From JACPVU01 sp964373255 (GTDB lineage: Archaea; Aenigmatarchaeota; Aenigmatarchaeia; GW2011-AR5): a DNA stretch of 64,000 nucleotides. Both the position numbers and the translations under genes were made by a program. The DNA lies in assembly GCA_964373255.1 (NCBI GenBank), contig CAYJTG010000007.1, forward strand, positions 17,336 to 81,335, written 5' to 3'. Shown here piece after piece: positions 24,174-32,384 of this stretch. The notes below the pieces were generated by a model, which saw only the letters and a list, made by a program, of their open reading frames with translations, was not told the DNA's origin and did not search any database. Numbering within the stretch: position 1 is the stretch's first letter; each line of letters opens with the position of its first letter.

Positions 24174-24512
24174 CTATCTCTTTTTCTTTGTGAGAAAAGG
24201 TTTATAAGGATAATATTTTACAAACCCGCAATTCCTGCACTTCACATAAGCGCGCCCTTTCTTGAACCGCCAGCCTTCCCCCAGATAAGAAAAGCACTTC
24301 TTGCAGAAGCTTCGTTTTGCGCTGCGGGGCATTCTCATGTTATACCGCATGCCGATTTTCTTCGCAAGCTGAAAGTACCGCCTGGATAAGTTCGGATTTT
24401 CTGTTCGTGCCTTTACCGCCTCATCCAAGAGAATGCCAACGCGCTCTTTTGCTATTTTCATCTGGTACTCCGGCTTGCGCCTGCGGTCACTATTCCGATT
24501 TCTTGGTTTCAT
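24174..24512 (-). CDS. rnp4: RNase P protein component 4 (Rpp21)
   Basis: 112 aa. N-terminal helices (IAKERVGILLDEAVKARTENPNLSRRYFQLAKKIGMRYNMR) and a zinc ribbon FCKKC...CRNCGF identify the Rpp21/Rpr2 family, which pairs with Rpp29 (42936-43199) on the specificity domain of RNase P RNA. Confidence 0.93.
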   Translation of the reverse strand: MKPRNRNSDRRRKPEYQMKIAKERVGILLDEAVKARTENPNLSRRYFQLAKKIGMRYNMRMPRSAKRSFCKKCFSYLGEGWRFKKGRAYVKCRNCGFVKYYPYKPFLTKKKR

Positions 24513-24514
24513 TT

Positions 24515-24670
24515 CTACCCCTTTGCCGCAAAAAAGTCTTTTACCATAAGCACGACCGCCACAAGGATCAGTATCCAGCCTACCGTTACCGTAAAGTCAT
24601 TCCTTATATTAAACACTAGTGAAAACGACACGATCAGCACAATGAAGTTGAATATGAACCAGTGGATCAT
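24515..24670 (-). CDS. Small two-helix membrane protein
   Basis: 51 aa, MIHWFIFNFIVLIVSFSLVF then a short loop and VGWILILVAVVLMV: two transmembrane hairpin segments ending in KDFFAAKG. It overlaps neither neighbour (2 bp to Rpp21) and is probably co-transcribed. No family recognised. Confidence 0.6.
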   Translation of the reverse strand: MIHWFIFNFIVLIVSFSLVFNIRNDFTVTVGWILILVAVVLMVKDFFAAKG

Positions 24671-24671
24671 T

Positions 24672-25121
24672 TTATCGCGTCCCCTTCGTATAAATTACCT
24701 TATCCATCCACATGAAACTCTTGCCTTCGCTGAACCCATGTTTTTTCAAGAAGTCTTTGGACTTCTTGTTATCCGAGCCGACTGTTGTCTGGATATATTT
24801 GACATCCATTTTTTTCAGCTCGTTATGAAGTGTGTTGAAAAGTTGTGTTCCTATTCCACTCTTCCGGTAGCTTGGATCTACATATATTGTATCCAGAAGT
24901 GCCCAGCGATGCGAAATCATTTTACAGAAAAGAAATCCAATGATTTTTTTCCCATGCTCGGCAACAAGGAATACGTTATCACTTGGGTTTCTTATCCAGT
25001 TAAGCATTTCGTCCTCTTCATAAAAAGGGTCTGTATCGCTTATCGTGAATTCTTTGAAATCTTTTCCAAGGCATAATATGTCATTTATATCATTTTGTTC
25101 CATTTTTCTTATTTTTACGTT
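24672..25121 (-). CDS. GNAT-family N-acetyltransferase
   Basis: 149 aa from MNVKIRKMEQND. Acetyl-CoA motif A is IYVDPSYRKSGIGTQLFNTL, with FLKKHGFSEGKSFMW near the end. Substrate unknown. It begins 3 bp after the stop of another GNAT gene; the pair may be a duplication or act together. Confidence 0.8.
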   Translation of the reverse strand, partial: NVKIRKMEQNDINDILCLGKDFKEFTISDTDPFYEEDEMLNWIRNPSDNVFLVAEHGKKIIGFLFCKMISHRWALLDTIYVDPSYRKSGIGTQLFNTLHNELKKMDVKYIQTTVGSDNKKSKDFLKKHGFSEGKSFMWMDKVIYTKGTR

Positions 25122-25123
25122 CA

Positions 25124-25597
25124 TTAAATATCCTTCCTGAAGATTACCGCGTGCTTCCATTTTCCGAACCAATCTGGAAAGCGGCAAACACGCTTGTAAT
25201 TATTCTTCCCGCACCAGCGAATCATGTTGTGGTTTGCTTCGTCGACCTCAAGATAAACAATGCGATATTTATTCTTTTTCAGCATTTTTAAGACATTGCT
25301 TTCAAACGCACGCGCAAAGCCATGGTTTCTAATGCGCCTGTTGACGAAAATCAACCAACACCACACAACATCATTCCATTCCTGTCTGAAGAATATAGCG
25401 CCTTCTACATTATTCTGATACTTCATCACAAAACACAATTTCGGCTCTTCTTTGACATTTTTTACCAGCGATTCTCTTTTGAACCAGCTGTATTTTCCAG
25501 GGTCTTTTTTTGCAACAGAATAAAGCTCATTTACGTCGCTAATTCTAGCCTTTTGAATTACTATTTTCTTGGTTCCAGATTTTGTATTATACTTCAT
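25124..25597 (-). CDS. GNAT-family N-acetyltransferase
   Basis: 157 aa. The acyl-CoA loop VNRRIRNHGFARAFESNVL and WCGKNNYKRVCRFPDWFGKWKHAVIF place it in GNAT. Overlaps the Lrp regulator by 4 bp (ATGA), so the three genes form one operon that the regulator may control. Confidence 0.78.
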   Translation of the reverse strand: MKYNTKSGTKKIVIQKARISDVNELYSVAKKDPGKYSWFKRESLVKNVKEEPKLCFVMKYQNNVEGAIFFRQEWNDVVWCWLIFVNRRIRNHGFARAFESNVLKMLKKNKYRIVYLEVDEANHNMIRWCGKNNYKRVCRFPDWFGKWKHAVIFRKDI

Positions 25598-26139
25598 TTG
25601 ATCTGCCGTCCTTCGTATACGAGTTTTCCAATTTCCTCATATTTGTATTCTGTAAGAACGCCATAAACCTCATAATCTTTTATCAGGTCAGGAAATCTTT
25701 GTCGTATATGCTTCAATATTCTGTCAAACTCGCCCTGGTTCTCGGCCATTATATCGATTATGAAGTCCCATTTGCCTATCAGGCTCGCTACGTATGTTAT
25801 ATGCTTATTTGCCCTCATGAAACTCAAAAATTCTTTTTCCTTTTCAGGGCTCGGATTATAGAGAGAAATAAAGACATAGTTTATTATCGGAAACCCCATG
25901 TTCGGCGGGTTCAGTATAGGCTTGAATGCAAGTATTATTTTGGACGCGACAAGCTTTTCTATCCTTTTTCTTATTGCGTCCCGCGACAGTCCTACACGCT
26001 GGGCCATCTCGGACAAAGGCTTCCTCGCATTCTCGTCTAGTTCCCTCAGTATAAGCTTGTCGTGCTCGTCAAATTCGTATTTTTCGCCGTATTTCAGCAC
26101 TATATCTTCCTTTGGCGTTTCTATCTTTTCCTTCTTCAT
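25594..26139 (-). CDS. Lrp/AsnC-family transcriptional regulator
   Basis: 181 aa. HTH: DEHDKLILRELDENARKPLSEMAQRVGLSRDAIRKRIEKL (residues 24-63), then an RAM-like ligand domain (ITYVASLIGKWDFIIDIMAEN). The basic 20-residue N-terminal extension is longer than usual. First gene of the operon with two acetyltransferases. Confidence 0.88.
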   Translation of the reverse strand: MKKEKIETPKEDIVLKYGEKYEFDEHDKLILRELDENARKPLSEMAQRVGLSRDAIRKRIEKLVASKIILAFKPILNPPNMGFPIINYVFISLYNPSPEKEKEFLSFMRANKHITYVASLIGKWDFIIDIMAENQGEFDRILKHIRQRFPDLIKDYEVYGVLTEYKYEEIGKLVYEGRQIK

Positions 26140-26254
26140 ACTAGTATTTTGCGTGTTATATATTTAAAACTATCGCATTTTGCGTGTTTTTTAATAGTTA
26201 TATACTTAATATAAGATAACCATATATTTAGTGTTACTTTGGGGTGATGAATAA

Positions 26255-26620
26255 ATGATGAGAATGTATTCTGATAAAGAAAGACGCATATTCCGCGCCA
26301 TGATAAAAGCCTTCGAAACATGGTCAACAGAAAGATTGGCACCAAGACTTGTCAGTCTTTACAATGCGTATTCTGGATGCAATTCATTTGCATTAGACCA
26401 AGAAATCCAGCTCAAAGGTGGAAATTTTCTAAGAGAATATAATTCTATAAAATCTATCTTATCCGAGAGGTCTTACAAAGAAAGGGAAAAAGCTTACAGA
26501 ATTCTTAGAAATAGAATAATAACAGATTGTAGTACAGGAAGATTTAGTCTAGGTACTGGAGATTACATATTGAAAACATTTCGGCATGACGTATTAGATA
26601 AAACTCTAACTAATAACTAA
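26255..26620 (+). CDS. Unknown protein, first of a three-gene cluster
   Basis: 121 aa, MMRMYSDKERRIFRAMIK... Helical and basic. A TATA-like ATATATTTA lies upstream near 26221. It leads two further genes in the same direction that are related to each other; this one does not align obviously with them. Function unknown. Confidence 0.55.
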   Translation: MMRMYSDKERRIFRAMIKAFETWSTERLAPRLVSLYNAYSGCNSFALDQEIQLKGGNFLREYNSIKSILSERSYKEREKAYRILRNRIITDCSTGRFSLGTGDYILKTFRHDVLDKTLTNN

Positions 26621-26662
26621 TAATAGACGTCCGTTTAAGAATCAGAAAGAGCGTGATGAATA

Positions 26663-27175
26663 ATGAAAAAAGAAATCGTTCCTTACCAGACTGCTGAAGA
26701 AGGCCTTGGAGAGTTCGTCGCAAACATGCCTCTGTACAGAAGTGGCCACGATATTGGCGCCTTTGCACAAATAAGACGATATTTTGCAGGCATTTATGAA
26801 AGCCGTACGGGCTATTCATTTCATGGTCTTGAAACAGCACTTGCCTACGCACAAAGGACTTTTTTAAACCTGAAAGACGGAACTGAAATTTCTGATGAAG
26901 AAAAAGAACTCCTAAGGGGAACAGATAAAATAAGGCGAAGCATTTTAGCAGAGATATTTATCCACCGAGCTGAAGGGCTTATAGGCTCCCGACGCGCTCT
27001 TAAAACAGCCAAAAAATATCTTGAAGAAGCGAAAAAAATGGCTTCGCCTGTAGGCTACGAAATAGATAAGCGATACAAAACGCTGAAAAATGAATTATTT
27101 GAATTGAACCTAGATAAAGAATTTGGAAGTTCGAAAAAACCAAAAGCTAAAACTAAATCGGTGATAAAAAAATGA
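26663..27175 (+). CDS. Unknown helical-repeat protein, paralogue 1
   Basis: 170 aa. Helical, TPR-like. The segment EKELLRGTDKIRR ... ALKTAKKYLEEAKKMAS ... YEIDKRYKTLKNEL parallels DRELLRGMRMLND ... YAEARKVLEDAKFDA ... IKVRYKKIDRRLK in the next gene, so the two are paralogues. Basic C-terminal tail. Overlaps the next gene by 4 bp. Confidence 0.55.
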   Translation: MKKEIVPYQTAEEGLGEFVANMPLYRSGHDIGAFAQIRRYFAGIYESRTGYSFHGLETALAYAQRTFLNLKDGTEISDEEKELLRGTDKIRRSILAEIFIHRAEGLIGSRRALKTAKKYLEEAKKMASPVGYEIDKRYKTLKNELFELNLDKEFGSSKKPKAKTKSVIKK

Positions 27176-27633
27176 AAACAAATATCTACGACCAACAGTT
27201 TCTTGCTCGCTCGGAACTTGCACAATTCTATGTGGCACTAATAAATGAACAACCAGAAGACGCGCTTAGGTACGCATCACGAGCGATGCAGGCATTAAAG
27301 GCAAAGGGCATTCAATTATCCGTTCTAGAACCATCGGACAGGGAGCTTCTAAGAGGTATGAGAATGCTCAATGATATTAAAAAGAATTATCGAAAATATA
27401 ATATTCTACCAGAACACGTTAGTAGCAGTTTAGATAGCGGTTTCCGTGCAGAATACAAGCTGCAACGTGCTAACAGGCTAATTACTCTAGGACCTAGTTA
27501 TTATGCAGAAGCAAGAAAAGTTCTTGAAGACGCGAAATTTGATGCCGCTTTTACTATTATTAATTATCCGATAAAAGTAAGATACAAAAAAATTGACAGA
27601 CGCCTGAAATCAAGAAAAACGTTCAAGATGTGA
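27172..27633 (+). CDS. Unknown helical-repeat protein, paralogue 2
   Basis: 153 aa. FYVALINEQPEDALRYASRAMQALKAKG and AEYKLQRANRLITLGPSYYAEARKVLEDA look like TPR helices. Starts inside the stop of its paralogue (ATGA), so coupled. Ends 54 bp before the convergent CysRS gene. Function unknown. Confidence 0.55.
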   Translation: MKTNIYDQQFLARSELAQFYVALINEQPEDALRYASRAMQALKAKGIQLSVLEPSDRELLRGMRMLNDIKKNYRKYNILPEHVSSSLDSGFRAEYKLQRANRLITLGPSYYAEARKVLEDAKFDAAFTIINYPIKVRYKKIDRRLKSRKTFKM

Positions 27634-27686
27634 AATATTATTTGTTTGGCTTCAGTCATTATATTTTTGCAGTTTGTAAATAAGTA

Positions 27687-29102
27687 TTATTTCTCTCTAC
27701 TCCACCTCACGCCCTGGGGCGTGTCCTCGAGGACTATGCCTTTTTCCTTCAGCCGTGCTCTTATATTGTCGGCGTCCGCAAAATTCTTTTCCTTCCTCAA
27801 CCGCTCCCTTTTTTCTATAAGGTCTTTTTCTTCTTTTGTCAGTTTTTCAGCTTCTTTCTTCGCGATTATTATGTCGAATATCTCATTTATCTCCATCAGG
27901 AATTTGAAGACAGCTTGCAACGTTCTTTTATCAGCCACGTTCTTGTCTATTGCCTTGTTTACATTCTTTATCAGGTTAAAAACAGAAGCCAGCGCCTGCG
28001 GCGTATTTAAGTCGTCGTCCATCGATTTCCTAAATTTCTCCTTTGTGTTTTTTATCAGGCGGTGAAGGCGGTCATTCGGTTTCACATCCTTGACCCCTTG
28101 CTGAAGCCATCTTATCCTCTCGACAAAATCGTTGAAGCCGTCGATGGTCTTTTTTGCCTTTTCCAGCGATGCGAACGTAAAATTGAGCTGGCTTCTGTAA
28201 TGCGCAGACAGGCAGAGGTAGCGGAATGCGATAGGGTCGTAATTCTTTGACGTCAAATCTCTTAGTGTATAAAAGTTTCCAAGCGACTTGCTCATTTTTT
28301 TGCCGTCCACGTATAGGTGGTTGCCGTGAACCCAGTAATCAGCAAACTTCTTTCCGGTCGAGCATTCTGACTGCGCTATCTCGTTTTCGTGGTGCGGAAA
28401 TATGAGGTCGATTCCGCCGCCGTGTATATCTATCGCCTGCAGATACTTCAGCGCCATCACTGAACATTCTATATGCCAGCCCGGTCGGCCTTTGCCCAGG
28501 CTCGTCAGCCAGAACACATCCCCATCCTCTGGCGTCCATGCCTTCCAGAGCGCGAAATCTCTCGCTTCTGTTTTTGTATACTCGTCCTTCTGGACACGCG
28601 CACCGGGCTTCAGCTTTTTGATCTTCAATTTCGAGAGCCATCCGTATTTCTTGAACTTTCTTATCGAGAAATAAACCGAGCCGTCCTCGCTCTTATATGC
28701 ATAGCCGCGCAGCATGAGTTTTCTTATCATCTCTGTCATGTCAGAAATGTGGTCTGTCGCCTTCGGATAAATGTGCGCTGATTTTATCCGAAGCGTGCTC
28801 ACATCTTCAAAGAATGCAGCAGTGTATTTTCCTGTGAATTCTTTCAAAGAAATAGACCGCTCTCTGCTTCCTTTTATCGTTTTATCGTCGACATCGGTTA
28901 TGTTCATAACATGCTTCACGTCATAACTGAGGAATTCTATGTATCGCCTGAGCAGGTCGTAAAACAGGAATGAACGCAAATTTCCAATATGTGCATAATC
29001 GTATACAGTCGGGCCGCACGTGTACATCTTGACGATCTTGCCGTGCGCCGGCTTGAAGACCTGTTTCTTTCTTTTCACCGTGTTGAAGATTCTGAAGGTC
29101 AT
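27687..29102 (-). CDS. cysS: Cysteinyl-tRNA synthetase
   Basis: 471 aa from MTFRIFNTVKRKKQ. CGPTVYDYAHIGN (zinc Cys plus HIGH variant), WHIECS and HHENEIAQSE (zinc ligands) and KKMSKSLGN are all intact; the C-terminal tail includes the usual DNIRARLKEKGIVLEDTPQG. Charges tRNA-Cys; the tRNA-Cys gene itself is 0.7 kb away. Confidence 0.95.
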   Translation of the reverse strand: MTFRIFNTVKRKKQVFKPAHGKIVKMYTCGPTVYDYAHIGNLRSFLFYDLLRRYIEFLSYDVKHVMNITDVDDKTIKGSRERSISLKEFTGKYTAAFFEDVSTLRIKSAHIYPKATDHISDMTEMIRKLMLRGYAYKSEDGSVYFSIRKFKKYGWLSKLKIKKLKPGARVQKDEYTKTEARDFALWKAWTPEDGDVFWLTSLGKGRPGWHIECSVMALKYLQAIDIHGGGIDLIFPHHENEIAQSECSTGKKFADYWVHGNHLYVDGKKMSKSLGNFYTLRDLTSKNYDPIAFRYLCLSAHYRSQLNFTFASLEKAKKTIDGFNDFVERIRWLQQGVKDVKPNDRLHRLIKNTKEKFRKSMDDDLNTPQALASVFNLIKNVNKAIDKNVADKRTLQAVFKFLMEINEIFDIIIAKKEAEKLTKEEKDLIEKRERLRKEKNFADADNIRARLKEKGIVLEDTPQGVRWSREK

Positions 29103-29119
29103 GATTATCAACATTAATG

Positions 29120-29251
29120 GCTCTGTTGAAATGCTCAATAAAAGCATCGACGTGAGAGCTATTGTCTTTTGACAATAGCTCTAGCTGACCCTTACGTCGA
29201 TAAGACGTAAGGGTCTACGTCGATGCTTTTTCATAGGTTTTCAACAGAGCC
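29120..29251. mobile_element. MITE-like element family C, copy 1, with 9-bp target duplication
   Basis: 132 bp between perfect ACATTAATG repeats (29111-29119, 29252-29260). Ends GGCTCTGTTGAAA / CAACAGAGCC, reminiscent of IS6-family terminal repeats. The core holds hairpins with arms GAGCTATTGTC and GACCCTTACGTC joined by AGCT, the same plan as family B. Confidence 0.92.
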
Positions 29252-29270
29252 ACATTAATGATACATTGTC

Positions 29271-29531
29271 TTACGTTTTGTACACTTCATCGTGGTGCGC
29301 AAAACGTAACAGGCGTATAGTAATACCTTTGATTTCATAAACAAGGACAAAAGAACCAAAGACGTGAACACGCCTTGTATTTTGAAGCGGCCATCGCAAA
29401 GGCTTGAAATGCTCTGGGTCTGCAAGAATGCGCTTTATGGCTTTTTCCAACGCGATTTCAAGTGCTTTGTTTTTCTTGGTAAGGTTCCTGATATCTTTTT
29501 CGCACTGTTTGCTTATCTCTAGTTCGTACAA
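29271..29531 (-). CDS. RelE/ParE-superfamily toxin
   Basis: 86 aa. YELEISKQCEKDIRNLTKKN, LRWPLQNTRRVHVFGSFVLVYEI and LLRFAHHDEVY follow the RelE/YafQ pattern: a ribosome-dependent mRNA endonuclease. It is 6 bp downstream of its antitoxin gene. Confidence 0.85.
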   Translation of the reverse strand: MYELEISKQCEKDIRNLTKKNKALEIALEKAIKRILADPEHFKPLRWPLQNTRRVHVFGSFVLVYEIKGITIRLLRFAHHDEVYKT

Positions 29532-29537
29532 GAACTA

Positions 29538-29765
29538 TCACCGGAAAATGCTCGAAACGTCTTTGACTTTTCTGAACTTGCCTTTTTGCGCTCCCCGTAC
29601 GCTTGTGACAAATTCCGGCCTTAGCTCAGGTTCCAGAATCTCCTGCTCATACTCCATGGCAATTTTTTCTATAGCCTCTGATTTGTCATTCAGGTCGTAC
29701 TTGGCCTTTACGATGTTCAGAATCCTATTGGCGTGATCAGATAATTTGACAACAGCCTGCACCAT
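29538..29765 (-). CDS. DUF2683-like antitoxin
   Basis: 75 aa. VVKLSDHANRILNIVKAKYDLNDKSEAIEKIAMEYE resembles the archaeal RHH-like DUF2683 antitoxins paired with RelE-type toxins; the tail PEFVTSVRGAQKGKFRKVKD would wrap the toxin. Confidence 0.75.
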   Translation of the reverse strand: MVQAVVKLSDHANRILNIVKAKYDLNDKSEAIEKIAMEYEQEILEPELRPEFVTSVRGAQKGKFRKVKDVSSIFR

Positions 29766-29816
29766 ATTACTTCACCTATATGCCATATATATACAAAGTT
29801 ATTTAAATTAATTATA

Positions 29817-29941
29817 AGCTAGGTGGGCGAGTTGAACGCCCCTAACTCGCTCTCCGTTTCTTTGGGATATACAAAGACCTTTCTTTTTGAAAGAAAGGGA
29901 TTTGTCTGCAGGCGAGTGCATAGCCGATCTGCCAACCCAGC
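29817..29941 (-). tRNA. tRNA-Cys(GCA) with canonical-position intron
   Basis: Acceptor GCTGGGT/ACCTAGC, discriminator T (typical of Cys), anticodon stem CTCGC/GCGAG, loop CTGCAGA with anticodon GCA, T arm GGGCG-TTCAACT-CGCCC. An intron of about 53 nt (roughly 29852-29904) follows position 37. Nearly all of it is a family F palindrome (AAATCCCTTTCTTTC ... AAAGAAACGGAG). Confidence 0.9.
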
Positions 29942-30174
29942 ATAAGACGAAAACCTAGGTTTTCATCCTTATCAACCCTACCCTTCTAAGTGAAAATACT
30001 ACTTTTATTAATCACCTTACTTTCACCGATAGAGATTTCTGATGAGTTATTATAATCAATCAAGTCAGAATAAGAGCCAGGCAAATCACTGATTACAGGG
30101 ACGAACACCAAAAACTTTCATGGTTCTATAATGCACGCGTGGGCTTAAAAACCTATGTGGAGGAAATATTTAGC

Positions 30175-30639
30175 ATGTCTGCGCTAAAGAAATTTTTTGA
30201 CGAGTACGTACGAGATGTGACGTCGCTGGGCGGGCTGCCGCTGTATTTTGTGCTATTTTTGTATTTTGCCCTGTCTGCAAACTACAAAATAGCTTTGAAC
30301 CTTGCCGAGATATTTGTCATAATAATGGTTATCACGTATGCAATAAAAACCGTTTACTTCAAGCCGCGCCCTGACAATAATAGCGGCAAGAAAGGCAAGA
30401 CACTTTTCGACAAGGCAGACCTGGCGTCTTTTCCAAGCGTGCACGCTGCCCGCATAACCGCGCTGGGCGTCTTCTTCTCGCTTGCGTTTCAGGCATTTGC
30501 AGTAACAATATTGTCGGCTATTTTGATTTTGGCAGTATGCATATCAAGGGTCGTGCTAAACAGGCACTATGCTGCTGATGTAGCGGCGGGCTTTATTTTT
30601 GGCTTTCTCGTCGGCTACGCCGTATTCGTATTCCTGTAA
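30175..30639 (+). CDS. PAP2-family membrane phosphatase
   Basis: 154 aa from the ATG at 30175, preceded by GGAGGAAAT. The three phosphatase motifs are present: KTVYFKPRP, SFPSVHAARITALG (PSxH) and SRVVLNRHYAADV (SR...H...D). About five membrane helices. Likely dephosphorylates a lipid or isoprenoid phosphate. Confidence 0.88.
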   Translation: MSALKKFFDEYVRDVTSLGGLPLYFVLFLYFALSANYKIALNLAEIFVIIMVITYAIKTVYFKPRPDNNSGKKGKTLFDKADLASFPSVHAARITALGVFFSLAFQAFAVTILSAILILAVCISRVVLNRHYAADVAAGFIFGFLVGYAVFVFL

Positions 30640-30642
30640 TTT

Positions 30643-30774
30643 AGCTCTGTAGAAATGTTCATCAAGAGCATCGACGTAGCGGTATACGTCTGTTGACGTA
30701 TACCGCAGCTAGAGGCATTATCAATAGATAATGCCTCTCACGTCGATGCTCTTGTACAAGTTTCCTACAGAGCT
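30643..30774. mobile_element. MITE-like element family C, copy 2
   Basis: 132 bp, AGCTCTGTAGAAA...CCTACAGAGCT. Flanks TGTAATTT and TGTAATGG agree in 6 of 8 bases, a decayed target duplication. Hairpin arms are GCGGTATACGTC (loop TGTT) and GAGGCATTATC (loop AATA), both differing from other copies by paired changes. Starts 4 bp after the PAP2 stop codon. Confidence 0.88.
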
Positions 30775-30838
30775 TGTAATGGCATTGTAATTGTGACTCA
30801 ATAAGCTTTTTTTAGTCAATTCAACAATTAATTCTAGT

Positions 30839-31375
30839 ATGTTGCACAAAGACTTCAATGAGATACTTAGTGTTGAGACTATATCAATTACAGGGGGGCT
30901 TTTCGCGGGGCTGCTCCTTACGTTTGCAACCGACAAGCTTGAACTGATGCCTTCATTGTTCATACTGCTTCCTGGATTCTTGGAAATGCGCGGAAATATT
31001 TCCGGCACTATATCTGCAAGACTAAGCGCAGGTCTTCACGTCGGCGCATTCAAAAAAGAGTACAACAAAAGAAATATTATAAGAGGCAATGTATTAGCCT
31101 CAATTTTTCTTGTCATTTTTCTGAGCTTGTTTCTGGGAATACTCGCATACGTAGTATCGTTTGAGTTCTTCGGAATCGCTTCCACGGACGTGATTTTTGT
31201 GGCCTTCGCGGCAGGCATACTTTCCAACGTCATAGAAGTGCCACTGACTATTTTCACAACCTTCTGGCTGTTCCGCCACGGCCATGACCCGAACAACATA
31301 ATGGGACCGTACGTCACTACGACAGGCGACATCGTGAGCATAATTTCGCTTCTCATAGCAATATCGATAATCTAA
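30839..31375 (+). CDS. MgtE-type divalent cation transporter, half 1
   Basis: 178 aa, about five membrane segments. FILLPGFLEMRGNISGTISARLSAGLHVG and DPNNIMGPYVTTTGDIVSI are the conserved pore segments of the MgtE/SLC41 domain (Mg2+ entry). No CBS or N-terminal sensory domains. Followed 10 bp later by the second half; together they would make a pseudo-symmetric transporter. Confidence 0.85.
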   Translation: MLHKDFNEILSVETISITGGLFAGLLLTFATDKLELMPSLFILLPGFLEMRGNISGTISARLSAGLHVGAFKKEYNKRNIIRGNVLASIFLVIFLSLFLGILAYVVSFEFFGIASTDVIFVAFAAGILSNVIEVPLTIFTTFWLFRHGHDPNNIMGPYVTTTGDIVSIISLLIAISII

Positions 31376-31385
31376 TGGTGATCAT

Positions 31386-32111
31386 GTGAAAAATGAAAAA
31401 CATTTGGTGAAACATCGCAAATTGATGAAACACGATATCCACAAAGTTACACAACTCGAAAGATCCAGGCATCATCATTTTGCCCACAAAATACACAAAA
31501 AACACAGGATATCCTACAAGACGCTGTTTTATATGAAGGAGTACGGCCCGCACTCCCACGTAGCAAGGATTATCATCAAGGAAAGCCTGACAATGTTGAC
31601 GTTTGCATCGGTGATAAGCTCCATTGGGGGCGTACACCTGCATAATATACAAAACCAACTTGTCTCAATCTTACCTTTACTCATTTTGTTGCCAGCTCTT
31701 GCTAGCCTCATAGGAAGCTTCGGAACAGTTGTCTCATCCAAATTCACAACGATGCTTTACTTAGGATTGTCAACACAAAAGTGGTGGCACTCAGAGCACG
31801 TAAAAAGTCTCGTCAAGACCATGCTCGTTATAGCAATCATATCGTCATTTTACATCGGCTCTCTGTCTTATGTGATGGCCCTTCTGAAAGGGTTTGAGTT
31901 CTCTACCCTGATATTTCTGAAGGTGATGCTCATAGCCATACTTGCAACGCTCTTGCTCATTGGCATAATAATAATAATATCGATCTATGGCGGCCTGATC
32001 ATATACAAAAACAAAGAAGACCCGAACAACTTCCTGATACCCATATCAACGTCCATAGCCGACTACGGCAGCCTACTGCTGTTCTCGCTGCTCGTGACTA
32101 TATTCTTTTAA
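31386..32111 (+). CDS. MgtE-type divalent cation transporter, half 2
   Basis: 241 aa. A His/Lys-rich N-terminal stretch of about 60 residues (LVKHRKLMKHDIHKV, RSRHHHFAHKIHKKH) precedes a second MgtE membrane domain (LPLLILLPALASLIGSFGTVVSSKFTTMLYLG; EDPNNFLIPISTSIADYGSL). The His-rich segment could sense or bind metal. Operon with half 1. Confidence 0.82.
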   Translation: MKNEKHLVKHRKLMKHDIHKVTQLERSRHHHFAHKIHKKHRISYKTLFYMKEYGPHSHVARIIIKESLTMLTFASVISSIGGVHLHNIQNQLVSILPLLILLPALASLIGSFGTVVSSKFTTMLYLGLSTQKWWHSEHVKSLVKTMLVIAIISSFYIGSLSYVMALLKGFEFSTLIFLKVMLIAILATLLLIGIIIIISIYGGLIIYKNKEDPNNFLIPISTSIADYGSLLLFSLLVTIFF

Positions 32112-32126
32112 TTCACTGCAATAATT

Positions 32127-32165
32127 GCTCTGTAAAAAACCTATGCAAGAGCATTTCTACAGAGC
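32127..32165. mobile_element. Family C element with core deleted (remnant)
   Basis: 39 bp that joins the left end GCTCTGTA...CAAGAGCAT directly to the right end ATTTCTACAGAGC. Both junction sides contain GAGCAT in full-length copies, so recombination between these short direct repeats explains the loss. It lies 35 bp upstream of tRNA-Gly. Confidence 0.75.
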
Positions 32166-32200
32166 TATTTTTAAGATTACTATACAAATATAGTGATCAC

Positions 32201-32382
32201 GCGACTGTAGTCTAACGGCAGGACCTCAGCCTTCCATGTGACCTTCTTTAGGAAAGAATGTCAGCCAAGAAAGACAATTAAGAAAAAGGAAGGTTGCATC
32301 AGAGGAAATGAAAGAATTAGGGTACAGGAAGAAAAGCTTTTCTCCTGTGCTGATGATTCGGGTTCGAATCCCGACAGTCGCA
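32201..32382 (+). tRNA. tRNA-Gly(TCC) with intron
   Basis: Acceptor GCGACTG/CAGTCGC, D arm GTC...GAC, anticodon stem TCAGC/GCTGA, loop CTTCCAT (anticodon TCC), T arm TCGGG-TTCGAAT-CCCGA. An intron of 111 nt (32237-32347) follows position 37. It contains a hairpin GGAAGAAAAGCTTTTCTCC. The protein gene starting at 32385 begins 2 bp after the tRNA end. Confidence 0.9.
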
Positions 32383-32384
32383 TC

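Noticed and set aside
29942..30138. C/D-box RNA between tRNA-Cys and the PAP2 gene
   Set aside because: A TGATGA and a CTGA occur about 50 nt apart, but there is no terminal stem and no internal box pair.
32238..32384. Upstream extension of the flavin-protein gene
   Set aside because: It runs through the tRNA-Gly intron and exon; the ATG at 32385 gives the normal family start.
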